Source: Azospirillum canadense (lineage in GTDB: Bacteria; Pseudomonadota; Alphaproteobacteria; Azospirillales; Azospirillaceae). Taken from it: a stretch of DNA of 64,000 bases. This document shows positions 32,199 to 41,916 of the stretch, piece by piece. Position 1 is the first letter of the stretch. Every line of letters begins with the position of its first letter. Position numbers and translations under genes: made by a program. The notes under the pieces were generated by a model. The model saw only the letters and a list, made by a program, of their open reading frames with translations, was not told where the DNA came from and made no database searches. The stretch lies in the NCBI RefSeq assembly GCF_025961225.1, contig NZ_JAOQNG010000001.1, positions 3,056,166 through 3,120,165 on the forward strand, in the 5' to 3' direction.

Positions 32199-32803
32199 GG
32201 GGTTCTCCATCTCGTTCCAGCGTTTCACCCGCAAAGTGGTTGCAGGCGCGCAAAACATCCGCTTGCGGATGAATGAAGTCAACACCGGTCCGCCCGCGAA
32301 CGACCAGGTTGCGCGGGGGGCTGGGTTGCGCGCAATCAACCGAACGTTTCCCAGCGCGGGCGCGCAACACCGCCATCGGGGCGCCGCCGGGCCGCCTCGC
32401 GATGGTCGGGGCGGCCGGTCGACTCGGAACCCTTCCGCGCGCGTGCATGTTGGGGTGTTTTTCCGCCCGACGGGTACAGCCGGTGTGAATGGCGGCGATT
32501 AAAAAGGGAACAAGGATTCCCCATATTAGAACTTGATCATCATCCGGCACCAATGTGAGTTGATGCGGCTTTTGCTGGTAATATTTAACTTAGGTTAGTG
32601 ACAGCCGCCTTTGCGATCATTATCGTCCAGCGTTTTTGCCCGTCGCCGACCGCAGTATTTCTGAAACAATATTTCGTCGAAGTATTCCACACCTTCCATC
32701 TCTGTTTCCGATGGAATTTTTCCAGACGATCCCCAGTTAAAGACCCCACACAGCCGCCGCGATCCCGGATGATGATCTTGCCTGCAACGACCGCCCCTTG
32801 CCG
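32199..32803. other. 605-base gene-free region before the bacteriophytochrome gene
   Basis: No convincing gene is seen. The part from about 32510 to 32700 is unusually A/T-rich for this DNA (for example TAATATTTAACTTAGGTTAG at 32579-32598), so it probably holds the promoter and control sites of the phytochrome gene. I found no clear sigma-70 promoter. Confidence 0.55.
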
Positions 32804-35371
32804 ATGACCCAATCCGTCGACCTGACCAACTGCGACCGGGAACCGATTCAGTTCCTGGGGTCGATCCAGCCCGAGGGGTTCCTTGTCGCGGTCTCCACGG
32901 ACTGGATCGTGCAGCACGCCTCCGCCAACATCGGCACATGGCTGGGGGTGGAGGCCGACGCGATGCTCGGGCACCCGTTGGTCCTGCAGGTCGGCGACGA
33001 GGTTCTGCACACGTTGCGCGGGCGGCTGCAACTGGCCCTGCTGAACGATTCGGTGGAGCGCATCTTCCGCATGCGGGTCACGGCGGACGGCCCCCTGCTC
33101 GACGTCGCGATCCATATGTCCGGTCCGTCGATCATCATCGAAGGGGAGCCCAGCGAGCCCGGCGGCGACCTCGACGGCAGCTCGATGGTGCGTGCCATGA
33201 TCGGGCGGCTCCAGCGCGCGTCGACCTTCGACGACTGCTGCCGGGAGGCGGCGCGGCAGCTGCGCATGCTGACCGGGTTCGACCGGGTCATGGTCTACCG
33301 CTTCGACGTGGACGATGCCGGCGAGGTGATCGCCGAATCCACGGCGCGCGGCGTGCCGTCCTACCTCGGCCTGCGCTACCCCGCGTCCGACATCCCGGCC
33401 CAGGCCCGCGCGCTGTACGAGCGCAGCTGGCTGCGCTGCATCGTGGACGTCAACGCCGCCCCGTCGCCCATCGTTCCTCCCGCTGGGCCGCCCGCCGGAT
33501 CACAAGACGCGCCGCTCGACCTGTCGATGAGCGTGCTGCGCAGTGTGTCGCCGATCCACTGCGAGTATCTGCGCAATATGGGCGTGGCCGCCTCGCTGTC
33601 CGTGTCGATCCTGCGCCGCGGCAAGCTGTGGGGCCTGTTCGCCTGCCACCATCTGGCGCCGCACCGCCTGTCGCTGGAGCGGCGCACGGCGGCGGAGCTG
33701 TACGGGCAGATGTTCTCCTTCCTGCTGGAGAGCGTGGAGCGCGACAAGGAGGCCGCCTACGAGGCCGACGCGCGCCAGCTGCACAACCGGCTGATGGCGC
33801 TGATCGCCGAGAACGCGTCGCCCATGGAGAACCTGGCGGAGCTGCGCGAGGAGATCGGGCGCTTCATCCGCAGCGACGGCGTCGCCATCGTGCTGGGCGG
33901 GCAGATCGCGCTGCACGGCTCCACCCCGACGCAGGAGGAGATGCTCGGCGTCATCCGCGCGCTGAACCGGGCGCACGCCAGCACCGTCTTCGCCACCAAC
34001 GAGATCGGGCGGGTGCACCCGCCGGGCAGCGACTTCGCCATGCGGGCGGCCGGCATGCTGGCCATCCCCGTGTCGCGCAAGCCGCGCGACTACATCATCT
34101 TCTTCCGCAAGGAGTCCGCGCGCACGGTCACCTGGGCCGGCAACCCGGACAAGCCGGTGGAGCCCGGCCCCAACGGCGTCCGCCTGACGCCGCGCAAGAG
34201 CTTCGAGGCCTGGAAGGAGACGGTGCACGGCCAGTCCACCCCCTGGTCCGACGCCGACCTGCGCATCGCCGATTCCCTGCGCGTGACGCTGATGGAGGTG
34301 GTGTTGCGCCTGTCGGACCTGGCGGACGAGGAGCGGCGGTCGGCCCGCGCGCGGCAGGAGCTGCTGATCGCCGAGCTGAACCACCGCGTCCGCAACATCC
34401 TGGCGCTGGTCCGCGCCCTGCTGGCGCAGAGCCGCAGCGCGTCGGACACCGTGGAGGAGTTCGCGGACATCGTCGGTGGCCGCGTCCAGGCGCTGGCCCG
34501 CGCCCACGACCAGCTGACCGCCGTGAACTGGCAGCCGACCCCGCTGCGCACCATCATCCACGCCGAGGTCGCCGCCTATCTGGGCGGCAAGGCCGACCGC
34601 GTGCGCTGCGAGGGGCCGGAGGTGCTGCTGTCGCCGCAGTCCTTCTCCGTCGTGGCACTGGTCCTGCACGAACTGGTGACCAACGCCGCCAAGTACGGCG
34701 CCTTCGCCGACCGCAGCGGCCAAGCCGACGTCCGCTGGTGGTTGGAAGACGACGGGCAGCTCGTCCTGACCTGGCGGGAGTCCGGCGGCCCGCCCGTCCA
34801 GGCGCCGACGCGGCAGGGCTTCGGCACCACGATCATCGAGCGGTCCATCCCCCACGACCTGAAGGGCGAGGCGGAGGTCACCTACGCCCTGTCCGGTCTG
34901 CGGGCGCGCTTCGCCATTCCCGCCCCGCACGCCACGCTGGCCGCCACCCGGGAAGCGGCCAAGCCGCAAGGCAGCCACGCGGAGGTGGCGGCGGACGTCC
35001 GCATCGACGGTCCGGTCCTGCTGCTCGAAGACAACATGATCATCGCCATGAGCGCGGAGGACCTGCTGCTGAAGCTGGGCGCCGCGCGGGTGGACTCGGT
35101 GGCCAGCGTCCGCCAGGCGCTGATGGCCATCCAGGCCGAGGTGCCGGCCCTCGCCCTGCTGGACGTCAATCTGAACGACGAGACGTCCTTCCCCGTGGCC
35201 GAACGCCTGCGCGAGCTGGGCGTGCCCTTCCTGTTCGCCACCGGCTACGGCGAGACCTCCGTCTTCCCGCCGGAGTTCCACGACGCCATCGTGCTGCGCA
35301 AGCCCTACGATTCGGAGCAGGTGCAGAAGGCGCTGGCGGCGCTGCGCCGAACGGGCTGCCGGACTGGCTGA
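32804..35371 (+). CDS. bacteriophytochrome hybrid HWE-type kinase
   Basis: An 855-residue red/far-red photoreceptor kinase. N-terminal PAS: Cys10 in NCDREPIQFLGSIQPEG is the biliverdin-attaching residue. GAF: PASDIPAQARALYERSW and SPIHCEYLRNMGVAASLSVSI with the chromophore-contacting His. PHY: the tongue motif PRKSF. A HWE/HisKA_2-type kinase follows with His527 (ELNHRVRNILALV) and the WRESGGPP signature. A C-terminal receiver has Asp787 (LLDVNLNDETSF). The plan matches Agp2-like fusions. No haem oxygenase (bphO) is beside it, so biliverdin must come from elsewhere. The ribosome site is weak. Confidence 0.94.
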   Translation: MTQSVDLTNCDREPIQFLGSIQPEGFLVAVSTDWIVQHASANIGTWLGVEADAMLGHPLVLQVGDEVLHTLRGRLQLALLNDSVERIFRMRVTADGPLLDVAIHMSGPSIIIEGEPSEPGGDLDGSSMVRAMIGRLQRASTFDDCCREAARQLRMLTGFDRVMVYRFDVDDAGEVIAESTARGVPSYLGLRYPASDIPAQARALYERSWLRCIVDVNAAPSPIVPPAGPPAGSQDAPLDLSMSVLRSVSPIHCEYLRNMGVAASLSVSILRRGKLWGLFACHHLAPHRLSLERRTAAELYGQMFSFLLESVERDKEAAYEADARQLHNRLMALIAENASPMENLAELREEIGRFIRSDGVAIVLGGQIALHGSTPTQEEMLGVIRALNRAHASTVFATNEIGRVHPPGSDFAMRAAGMLAIPVSRKPRDYIIFFRKESARTVTWAGNPDKPVEPGPNGVRLTPRKSFEAWKETVHGQSTPWSDADLRIADSLRVTLMEVVLRLSDLADEERRSARARQELLIAELNHRVRNILALVRALLAQSRSASDTVEEFADIVGGRVQALARAHDQLTAVNWQPTPLRTIIHAEVAAYLGGKADRVRCEGPEVLLSPQSFSVVALVLHELVTNAAKYGAFADRSGQADVRWWLEDDGQLVLTWRESGGPPVQAPTRQGFGTTIIERSIPHDLKGEAEVTYALSGLRARFAIPAPHATLAATREAAKPQGSHAEVAADVRIDGPVLLLEDNMIIAMSAEDLLLKLGAARVDSVASVRQALMAIQAEVPALALLDVNLNDETSFPVAERLRELGVPFLFATGYGETSVFPPEFHDAIVLRKPYDSEQVQKALAALRRTGCRTG

Positions 35372-35444
35372 TAACGGCGCGGATCCTTGTTTCCCGGACA
35401 GTTTTCTGGACAAGCCCGGCCGGCTTCGCCAAACAGATAGGGGT

Positions 35445-36971
35445 ATGGAGCCCGCTTCCCCCCTTCCGCCGGCCAAGCCGATCGTGGCCGCCGCCCTCGC
35501 CACGCTCCTGGTCGCCCTGATGGCTATCCTGGCCCCGTTGCCGGCGCGGGCCGACGCGCGCTTCGTGCCCGGGCCCTGCTGGTTCACGGTGCCCGACGGC
35601 GAGGCGGCGCTGTGCGGCACGGTGGCCGTGCCCGACCGGCGCGACCGGCCCGCGACCCGGGCCTTCCGGTTGCCGGTCGCGGTGCTGCTGTCCACCGCGA
35701 AGCAGCCCGCCCCCGACCCGGTCCTGTTCATCGAGGGCGGCCCCGGCGCCTCCCCCTTCGGCGCCGGCGAGGCGGTGGAGGAGCGGATGGAGGCTTGGTG
35801 GGAGCTGTCGGCCCCCTTCCGCCGCACGCGCAACCTGGTGCTGTTCGACCCACGCGGCGTCGGCCGGGCGGAGCCGGACACCGACTGCCCGGAGCTGGAC
35901 GTTCTCGGCGCCTCCCCCCGCCCGCGCCCGGTGTCGCGGGAGCGGCGGGCCGCGCTGGAGCGCGCCGCGGTCGCCGCCTGCGCGGACCGGTTCAAGGCGG
36001 CGGGGCTGGACGGTGCCATGTTCACCACCCCTGTCGCCGCCGACGATGCCATGGACGTCGCCACCGCGCTCGGCGCGCAGCGGGTCAACCTGCTCGCCGT
36101 TTCCTACGGCACGCGCGTGGCGCTGGAGGCGATGCGCCGCTATGGGCCGCGGGTGCGCACCGCCGTGCTCGATTCGGTCTACCCGCCCGACGTCAACGCG
36201 GTGGAGGAGGCGCCCTGGCTGGGCAGCCGGGCCTTCCGGCGCCTGTTCGACGACTGCGCCGGCAACCGCGCCTGCCGCGCCGCCTACCCGGACCTGGAGG
36301 GCCGCTTCCAGACGATGGTGGAACGGCTGGAGAAGGCACCGGTGGACGTGCCGGTGGGTGACGCGGCGGTTCCGCTGGCGGTCCGGCTGGACAGCGCCGG
36401 CGCCATGGCCGCCCTGCTGGAGGCAATGGCCGAGGGCGACCCTGTTCCCCGCCTGCCGGCGCTGGTCGACCGTGCCGCGCGCGGCCGGTACGAGCGGCTG
36501 GCCAACTGGGTTCCGGCCCCCTGGCTGGGCGATCCCGACACGGCGGAAGGGGTGGCCTTCTCCATCGAATGCCGGGAGACAATCAACCCCGCCGACCCGG
36601 TGAAGCTGGCCGAGAACGCCCGGCGCTTCCCGCCCTTCGGCGCGGTCAGCACCGACGATCCCGGCCGGCGCGTCTGCGCCCAATGGCCCGCCGCGGTGCA
36701 GGAGGCGGCGGAACGGCTGCCGGTGGCGAGCCCCGTGCCGGTGTTGCTGCTGTCCGGCGCCTACGACCCGCTGACCCCGCCAGAGTGGGCGGAGCGTGCG
36801 GCGTCGACGCTGCCGAAGAGCCGTCATCTGGTCTTCCGCAGCGCCGGCCATCTGGTGACCGGGTCGGAGGACTGCGCCACCGCCACCGCCGCGCAGTTCG
36901 TGGAGCAGGAATCCCTGCCCCCCAACGCCTGCCCCAACGCCGCCAAGCCCCCGGGCTTCGACGCGCCCTAA
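35445..36971 (+). CDS. exported alpha/beta hydrolase, tripeptidyl-peptidase-like
   Basis: A 508-residue hydrolase with a signal peptide at about 1-37 (VAAALATLLVALMAILAPLPARA). The fold carries the oxyanion motif EGGPGASPFG, the nucleophile Ser in AVSYGTRVAL, the acid in LSGAYDPLTPPEW and the His in RSAGHLV. The pattern (GGPG, large insertion, TAP-like C-terminal domain) matches tripeptidyl aminopeptidase and proline iminopeptidase-like enzymes acting in the periplasm. Exact substrate unknown. It is not in an operon with the phytochrome gene 73 bases upstream, though read-through is possible. Confidence 0.9.
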   Translation: MEPASPLPPAKPIVAAALATLLVALMAILAPLPARADARFVPGPCWFTVPDGEAALCGTVAVPDRRDRPATRAFRLPVAVLLSTAKQPAPDPVLFIEGGPGASPFGAGEAVEERMEAWWELSAPFRRTRNLVLFDPRGVGRAEPDTDCPELDVLGASPRPRPVSRERRAALERAAVAACADRFKAAGLDGAMFTTPVAADDAMDVATALGAQRVNLLAVSYGTRVALEAMRRYGPRVRTAVLDSVYPPDVNAVEEAPWLGSRAFRRLFDDCAGNRACRAAYPDLEGRFQTMVERLEKAPVDVPVGDAAVPLAVRLDSAGAMAALLEAMAEGDPVPRLPALVDRAARGRYERLANWVPAPWLGDPDTAEGVAFSIECRETINPADPVKLAENARRFPPFGAVSTDDPGRRVCAQWPAAVQEAAERLPVASPVPVLLLSGAYDPLTPPEWAERAASTLPKSRHLVFRSAGHLVTGSEDCATATAAQFVEQESLPPNACPNAAKPPGFDAP

Positions 36972-36979
36972 ATTTGTTT

Positions 36980-37090
36980 TTCACCACCAAGGCACCAAGA
37001 CACCAAGGTGGTGCGTGCCGGCCGGACACGCCGACCGAAGTCGACGCAAAGTCCGGTTTGATCTTGGTGTCTTGGTGCCTTGGTGGTGAA
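36980..37090. repeat. long palindromic intergenic element, family B (copy 1)
   Basis: A perfect 28-bp inverted repeat: the left arm at 36980-37007 begins TTCACCACCAAGGCACCAAG and the right arm is at 37063-37090. The spacer is 55 bases. The arm is a near-tandem series of CACCAAG units. It lies between convergent genes, and a second copy with a related spacer is at 51109-51221. Confidence 0.95.
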
Positions 37091-37098
37091 GATCCGCG

Positions 37099-37557
<459 letters not shown>

Positions 37558-37626
37558 TCGGCTGGCCTCCGGCCAAGCGTTCTTGTGTTTCCCACAAGCA
37601 AACGCTCGGCCGGAGGAAAAGTGCCG

Positions 37627-39987
37627 TCAGGAACCCTGGCTCAGCACCTCGGCCAGCGCCCGGTCATTCTGGTTGCCTCCGACGATCAACTGCATGGATC
37701 CGGTCGGGACCTCCACGCCCAATTCGTCGAAGCGCTTCTTCATGCGGCGATTGAACTCGCGCGACACGCCCCACTGCTTGGTCGGACGGGTCTTGAAGCG
37801 GGCGGTGATCAGCTGCGTGCTGTCGGGCTGGAACTTGTCCAGGCCCATCACCTCCAGCGGCGCCAGGATGTCGGGGGCGAACTGTGCGTCGGTCTGCACC
37901 CCCTTGCCGATGTCGGTTAGCAGCGCGATGACGCGGTCCGGATCCTCGCGGTAGGCGATGCGCACCTCGAACAGGGCGTAGGAGAAGTCCTTCGACATGT
38001 TCTTGACGGTGGAGACCGAGTTGAAGGGCACCGAATGCACGGCACCCGAGGAGTCGCGCAGGCGGATGGAGCGGATGGACAGCGCCTCCACCACGCCGGA
38101 ATGGCCGCCGCCCACGTCCACCACGTCGCCGACGGAGATGCTGTCCTCGAACAGGATGAACAGGCCGGTGATGATGTCCTTGACCAGGGTCTGGGAGCCG
38201 AAACCGACCGCCAGACCGACCACGCCGGCACCGGCCAGCAGCGGCGCGATGTTCACCCCGAGTTCCGACAGGGTGATCAGCGAGACCATCGTCACCAGCA
38301 CCACGAGGAACGCGTTCCTCAGTAAAGGCAGCAGCGTGCGGACGCGCGCGCTGCGCTCGATCCGCGCACCGTTGCGGTCGGTGGAGGCGAGGAAGCGCTC
38401 GATCATCGAGCTGACGATTTCCCACGCCGCGATGGAGCCGACCAGCAGCAGGCCGATGGTGACGGCGCTGCGCACGATCCGCTGGCCGAGCGCCGTCTGC
38501 GTCCAGGCCAGCGTGTCGATGCCCCAGCCGTAGAAGATGATCATCAGCGCGACGACCCAGATCACCGTCTTCACCACCCGGTGCGCGATGGGGATGTAGA
38601 GGTTGGCGCGCTCCTGCAGCTGCGGCAGCGCCTCGCGCGTTTCCGCCTTCATGCGCAGGCCGCGGCGCAGGCCGCGGTTGGTGACGTTGACCAGCAGCCG
38701 GGCCAGCGCCGCCACCAGGATGGTGATGCCCGTGGCGCGCGCCAGATACTCGAAGCCGCCGTAGACGTTCAGCACCCAGACGCCGAAGGTGACCACGACG
38801 TAGACGATGGCCAGCACGTGCCAGACGTCGGCGAAGCGGCGCCGGGCGGAGCGCAGCACGGCCCCCTGCCCTTCCGACTCGCGCGCGGCGGTGGACGCCG
38901 GGTCGCCGTCGCCGGACAGCGGGTTGCCGTGCATCCACTCGGCCACCGTGCGGCGGTTCTGCAGGATCAGCGCGATCGTCATGCCGGCGATGGCGAGGCC
39001 CAGCAGCTTCAGCAGCGCGCCGTAGGCTCCGAGCGGCAGGCCCAGCACATAGGCGCCCTCCGCCAGGAAATAGCCGAAGATGCCGACCGCGGCGAGGCGG
39101 CGGATCCACAGGTAGAGGCGCCGCGTGTTGGCGTCGCCCATCTGGACCAGCCGCAGGTTCGGCGCGTCCGGGGCGATGACGATGCGCACCGCCACCAGCA
39201 CGACCTGGAGGATCACCGTGGCGTTGATCACGGCCAGCGCCACCAGCCGCACGCGCGGCCCCGGCTCGCTGACCGACAGGATACCGTAGCCGACCACGAT
39301 GAAGGCGGCGATGGGCGCCAGCTCCATCAGCGCGCGGCCGAGCAGCAGGGGCAGGCGCACCAGCGTCGTGGTGCCGCGCCGCGCGGCGAGCGCGGCGCGC
39401 GGCCGGGACAGCAGCCAGCTGATGAAACGCTCGATCACGCCGCCGGCGACCAGGATCATGGACAGCTGTATGGCGATCTGCACCCAGCGGTCACGGGCGG
39501 ACTGGTCGGTCATCTGCCGGTTCGCCCACTCCACCGCGCCCGGCAGGTCCTTGAACACGTTGCCGACCTGGACGAGCTGGCGGCTGAGCACGTCCATGCG
39601 CTGCGCCAGGAAGGACAGCGCCGTGGCGCCGATGGTCTCCGGCAGCGGGGTGGCCGGCGCCTCGGCGGCCTTCGCCTGGTCCAGCCCCTTCTGCGCGGCC
39701 ATCAGCGCCTTCAGCTGCTCGACCAGCCGGGCGCGGGCCGCGGGGTCCTCCAGCGTGACGATCATGCCCTGGAGCTGCTCCGGTGTCGGCTCTCCCGCCG
39801 CGGCGGGTGCCGGCGTCCCAGAGGCAGCCGGGGCGGGAGCGGCGGGCGCCGGGGCGACGGCCTGCGCCAGGGCGGGGCCGGCGGCCAGCGTCGGAGCCGA
39901 CGTCGCGACGGTCGTCGCGAAGCCGGTGACCAGCAGCAGGAGGACGGCGGCGAACCCGCCGATCCATCCGGTGCTTGTGCGAAGCAT
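37627..39987 (-). CDS. large mechanosensitive channel, MscS family
   Basis: A 786-residue MscS-family channel, larger than the minimal MscS. There is a signal sequence and an Ala/Pro-rich periplasmic segment at about 40-75, then roughly ten membrane helices. The conserved pore and beta domain reads GVVGLAVGFGSQTLVKDIITGLFILFEDSISVGDVV and the C-terminal domain RIRLRDSSGAVHSVPFN. These channels release ions on membrane stretch, protecting against osmotic downshift. ATG 39987 is preferred for AGGA upstream; two in-frame ATGs are nearby at 40002 and 40005. Confidence 0.93.
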   Translation of the reverse strand: MLRTSTGWIGGFAAVLLLLVTGFATTVATSAPTLAAGPALAQAVAPAPAAPAPAASGTPAPAAAGEPTPEQLQGMIVTLEDPAARARLVEQLKALMAAQKGLDQAKAAEAPATPLPETIGATALSFLAQRMDVLSRQLVQVGNVFKDLPGAVEWANRQMTDQSARDRWVQIAIQLSMILVAGGVIERFISWLLSRPRAALAARRGTTTLVRLPLLLGRALMELAPIAAFIVVGYGILSVSEPGPRVRLVALAVINATVILQVVLVAVRIVIAPDAPNLRLVQMGDANTRRLYLWIRRLAAVGIFGYFLAEGAYVLGLPLGAYGALLKLLGLAIAGMTIALILQNRRTVAEWMHGNPLSGDGDPASTAARESEGQGAVLRSARRRFADVWHVLAIVYVVVTFGVWVLNVYGGFEYLARATGITILVAALARLLVNVTNRGLRRGLRMKAETREALPQLQERANLYIPIAHRVVKTVIWVVALMIIFYGWGIDTLAWTQTALGQRIVRSAVTIGLLLVGSIAAWEIVSSMIERFLASTDRNGARIERSARVRTLLPLLRNAFLVVLVTMVSLITLSELGVNIAPLLAGAGVVGLAVGFGSQTLVKDIITGLFILFEDSISVGDVVDVGGGHSGVVEALSIRSIRLRDSSGAVHSVPFNSVSTVKNMSKDFSYALFEVRIAYREDPDRVIALLTDIGKGVQTDAQFAPDILAPLEVMGLDKFQPDSTQLITARFKTRPTKQWGVSREFNRRMKKRFDELGVEVPTGSMQLIVGGNQNDRALAEVLSQGS

Positions 39988-40159
39988 GCCTGTCCTATCC
40001 ATCATGTCGAATCCGTCGCGGCCCCTATCGGCAGGCCATATCGGCGAACCATGTCGATTGAGGGGCGCGACGTTAGCCCGCCTCCGCCACCTTGCCAAGC
40101 CAGGGGGGCCCAAGGACGATTGAACCTTTTTGGGACCATCGCCCCGCTTTGGGACGGAT

Positions 40160-40807
40160 TTACGGCAAAGCGTCCGGAATTTCACGGCTTCTCATCAGCC
40201 GGGCGGCGGCCTGCGCCTTGGGATCGTCCGACGCCTCCAGGCCGCGGACGACACCGGCCCGGTCCTCCGCCTTGCGGTTCTGGCTCATCTTCCGCTTGGC
40301 GTCGATCCGGGTGATCGGCAGCCGCACCCCGACGATGCCCCGCAGCTGCGCCCGGATGAAGTCGGGCGGGGCGTCGGCGACCGCCCAGGGCTGCGCGCGC
40401 GACGCCTCGTGGCGGTCGGTCAGGCGCGTGACGAGGGCGAGCAGGCGGTCGGCGTCCTCGAAGAACTCCACCGGCCCATAGGCGTGCACCGCTGCGTAGT
40501 TCCAGGTCGGCACGACCTTGCCGTCGCGGCCCTTGCTTTCGTACCAGGACGGGGTGACGTAGGCGTCCGGCCCCATGAAGACCGCCATGGCCTCCATCGT
40601 CGGCGGCTCCCGCCACTGCGGGTTCGCCTTCGCCACATGGCCGTAGAGCGTGCCCATCTCCCCCTCGCGCTCGTCGAGCAGCAGGGGCAGCGGCGTGCAG
40701 ACCAGCCCGCCGGCCGTGGCAGTGACCAAGTTGGCCAGCCCGGCGGCGCGCATCGTCTCGTGGATGAAGGGCAGGTCGGTCTCAAGGAACGCGGGCGGAA
40801 TGTACAT
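40160..40807 (-). CDS. PaiB-like FMN-binding regulatory protein
   Basis: A 215-residue protein of the PaiB family of FMN-binding negative transcriptional regulators. It begins MYIPPAFLETDLPFIHETMR with GLVCTPLPLLLDE, TLYGHVAKANPQW and VTPSWYESKGRDGKVVPTWNY, which follow the split-barrel flavin fold. Bacillus PaiB represses protease and sporulation genes; the target here is unknown. AGGAGG lies before the ATG at 40807. Confidence 0.9.
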   Translation of the reverse strand: MYIPPAFLETDLPFIHETMRAAGLANLVTATAGGLVCTPLPLLLDEREGEMGTLYGHVAKANPQWREPPTMEAMAVFMGPDAYVTPSWYESKGRDGKVVPTWNYAAVHAYGPVEFFEDADRLLALVTRLTDRHEASRAQPWAVADAPPDFIRAQLRGIVGVRLPITRIDAKRKMSQNRKAEDRAGVVRGLEASDDPKAQAAARLMRSREIPDALP

Positions 40808-40994
40808 GTGGACCTCCTGATCTGGGGTGGAGTGTCCCCGAAAACCGGCCCGAACGGAACCGCCGGACCCTGGATTCTTTTGATGGTCCGGCCCCGCCAC
40901 GCTCGACAGCGGCGCCCCGGCATTGACCCGCTGTAGCCGGCCGCACAGTTCTTGCTACAGTCCGACGCTTTTCACGACACCGCAAGAGGCAGCC

Positions 40995-41699
40995 ATGGCC
41001 CCCGGCGACGAACCCAACAACAACCCGACCAAGGATGGCGAGATCGAGAAGGACGGGAAGATCCGCGAGAAGCTCGTCGCCACCAAGGAGAAGTGGGCGC
41101 AGGAGGGGCGCGCGCTGACCGGCCACACCGCCGACCCGGCGCGCGAGCGGCTGCCGCCCGGCCAGCGGCTGGTCGAGGATTGGCCGGTGCTGGACCTCGG
41201 CGTCGTGCCGCGGGTGACGACGGAGAACTGGACGCTGGCCGTCGACGGGTTGGTGGAGAATCCGGTCACGTGGCGCTGGGCCGATTTCCAGGCGCAGCCG
41301 CAGGAGAGCTTCGTCTCCGACATCCACTGCGTCACCACCTGGTCACGCTACGACAACCGGTGGGAAGGCGTCGGCACGCGCCATCTGCTGTCCGTGGTGA
41401 AGCCGAAGCCGGAGGCGCGCTTCGTCGTCTGCCATTCCTCGGACGGCTACACGACCAACCTGTCGCTGGACGCCTTCGCGGACGCGGACGTCCTGCTGGC
41501 CACGACCTGGGAAGGCCAGCCGATCAGCCGCGACCACGGCGGGCCTGTCCGAGTCGTCGTGCCGAAGCTGTATTTCTGGAAAAGCGCCAAGTGGGTGAAG
41601 CGACTCGAGTTCGTCGCGGAGGACCGGCGCGGCTATTGGGAGGTCCGCGGCTACCACAACGAAGCCGATCCCTGGAAGGAAGAACGCTACTCGGAGTGA
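40995..41699 (+). CDS. sulfite oxidase-like molybdopterin oxidoreductase
   Basis: A 234-residue member of the oxidoreductase molybdopterin-binding family. The conserved Mo-ligating Cys112 sits in SDIHCVTTWSRYD; RWEGVGTRHLL, CHSSDGYTTNLSL and GGPVRVVVPKLYFWKSAKWV are further signatures. The N-terminus is charged and lacks a Tat signal (no twin Arg), so it is probably cytoplasmic. Substrate unknown. ATG 40995 has AGAGG upstream. Confidence 0.9.
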   Translation: MAPGDEPNNNPTKDGEIEKDGKIREKLVATKEKWAQEGRALTGHTADPARERLPPGQRLVEDWPVLDLGVVPRVTTENWTLAVDGLVENPVTWRWADFQAQPQESFVSDIHCVTTWSRYDNRWEGVGTRHLLSVVKPKPEARFVVCHSSDGYTTNLSLDAFADADVLLATTWEGQPISRDHGGPVRVVVPKLYFWKSAKWVKRLEFVAEDRRGYWEVRGYHNEADPWKEERYSE

Positions 41700-41784
41700 A
41701 GGCGACAACATTCCGGAGGAAGAACAAAGGCGCGTTCTTCTGGTCGAGCGTCATGAAACGGCGACACGCGACGGCTGGTAACAC

Positions 41785-41833
41785 CAATTGAGACCGCGGT
41801 TGCGGCAAATTGATGCCGCAACCGCGCCAATTG
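41785..41833. promoter_or_regulatory. symmetric hairpin/operator upstream of korA
   Basis: A perfect 12-bp stem (GCGGTTGCGGCA at 41796-41807 and TGCCGCAACCGC at 41814-41825) has a 6-base loop. Each side carries a CAATTG box (41785-41790, 41828-41833). There is no T-run, so it is more likely an operator or RNA element than a terminator. Confidence 0.6.
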
Positions 41834-41916
41834 CGCCAGATCATTCCCTTGCTCCGCACTGGTGACGTAGCCGTACGCGCGTCGGGCGACTCACATTCGG
41901 ACGCAAGGGATAAGCA

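Noticed and set aside
38581..40314. Long plus-strand frame across the MscS gene
   Set aside because: Low-complexity His/Gln/Arg-rich product opposite a clear channel gene.
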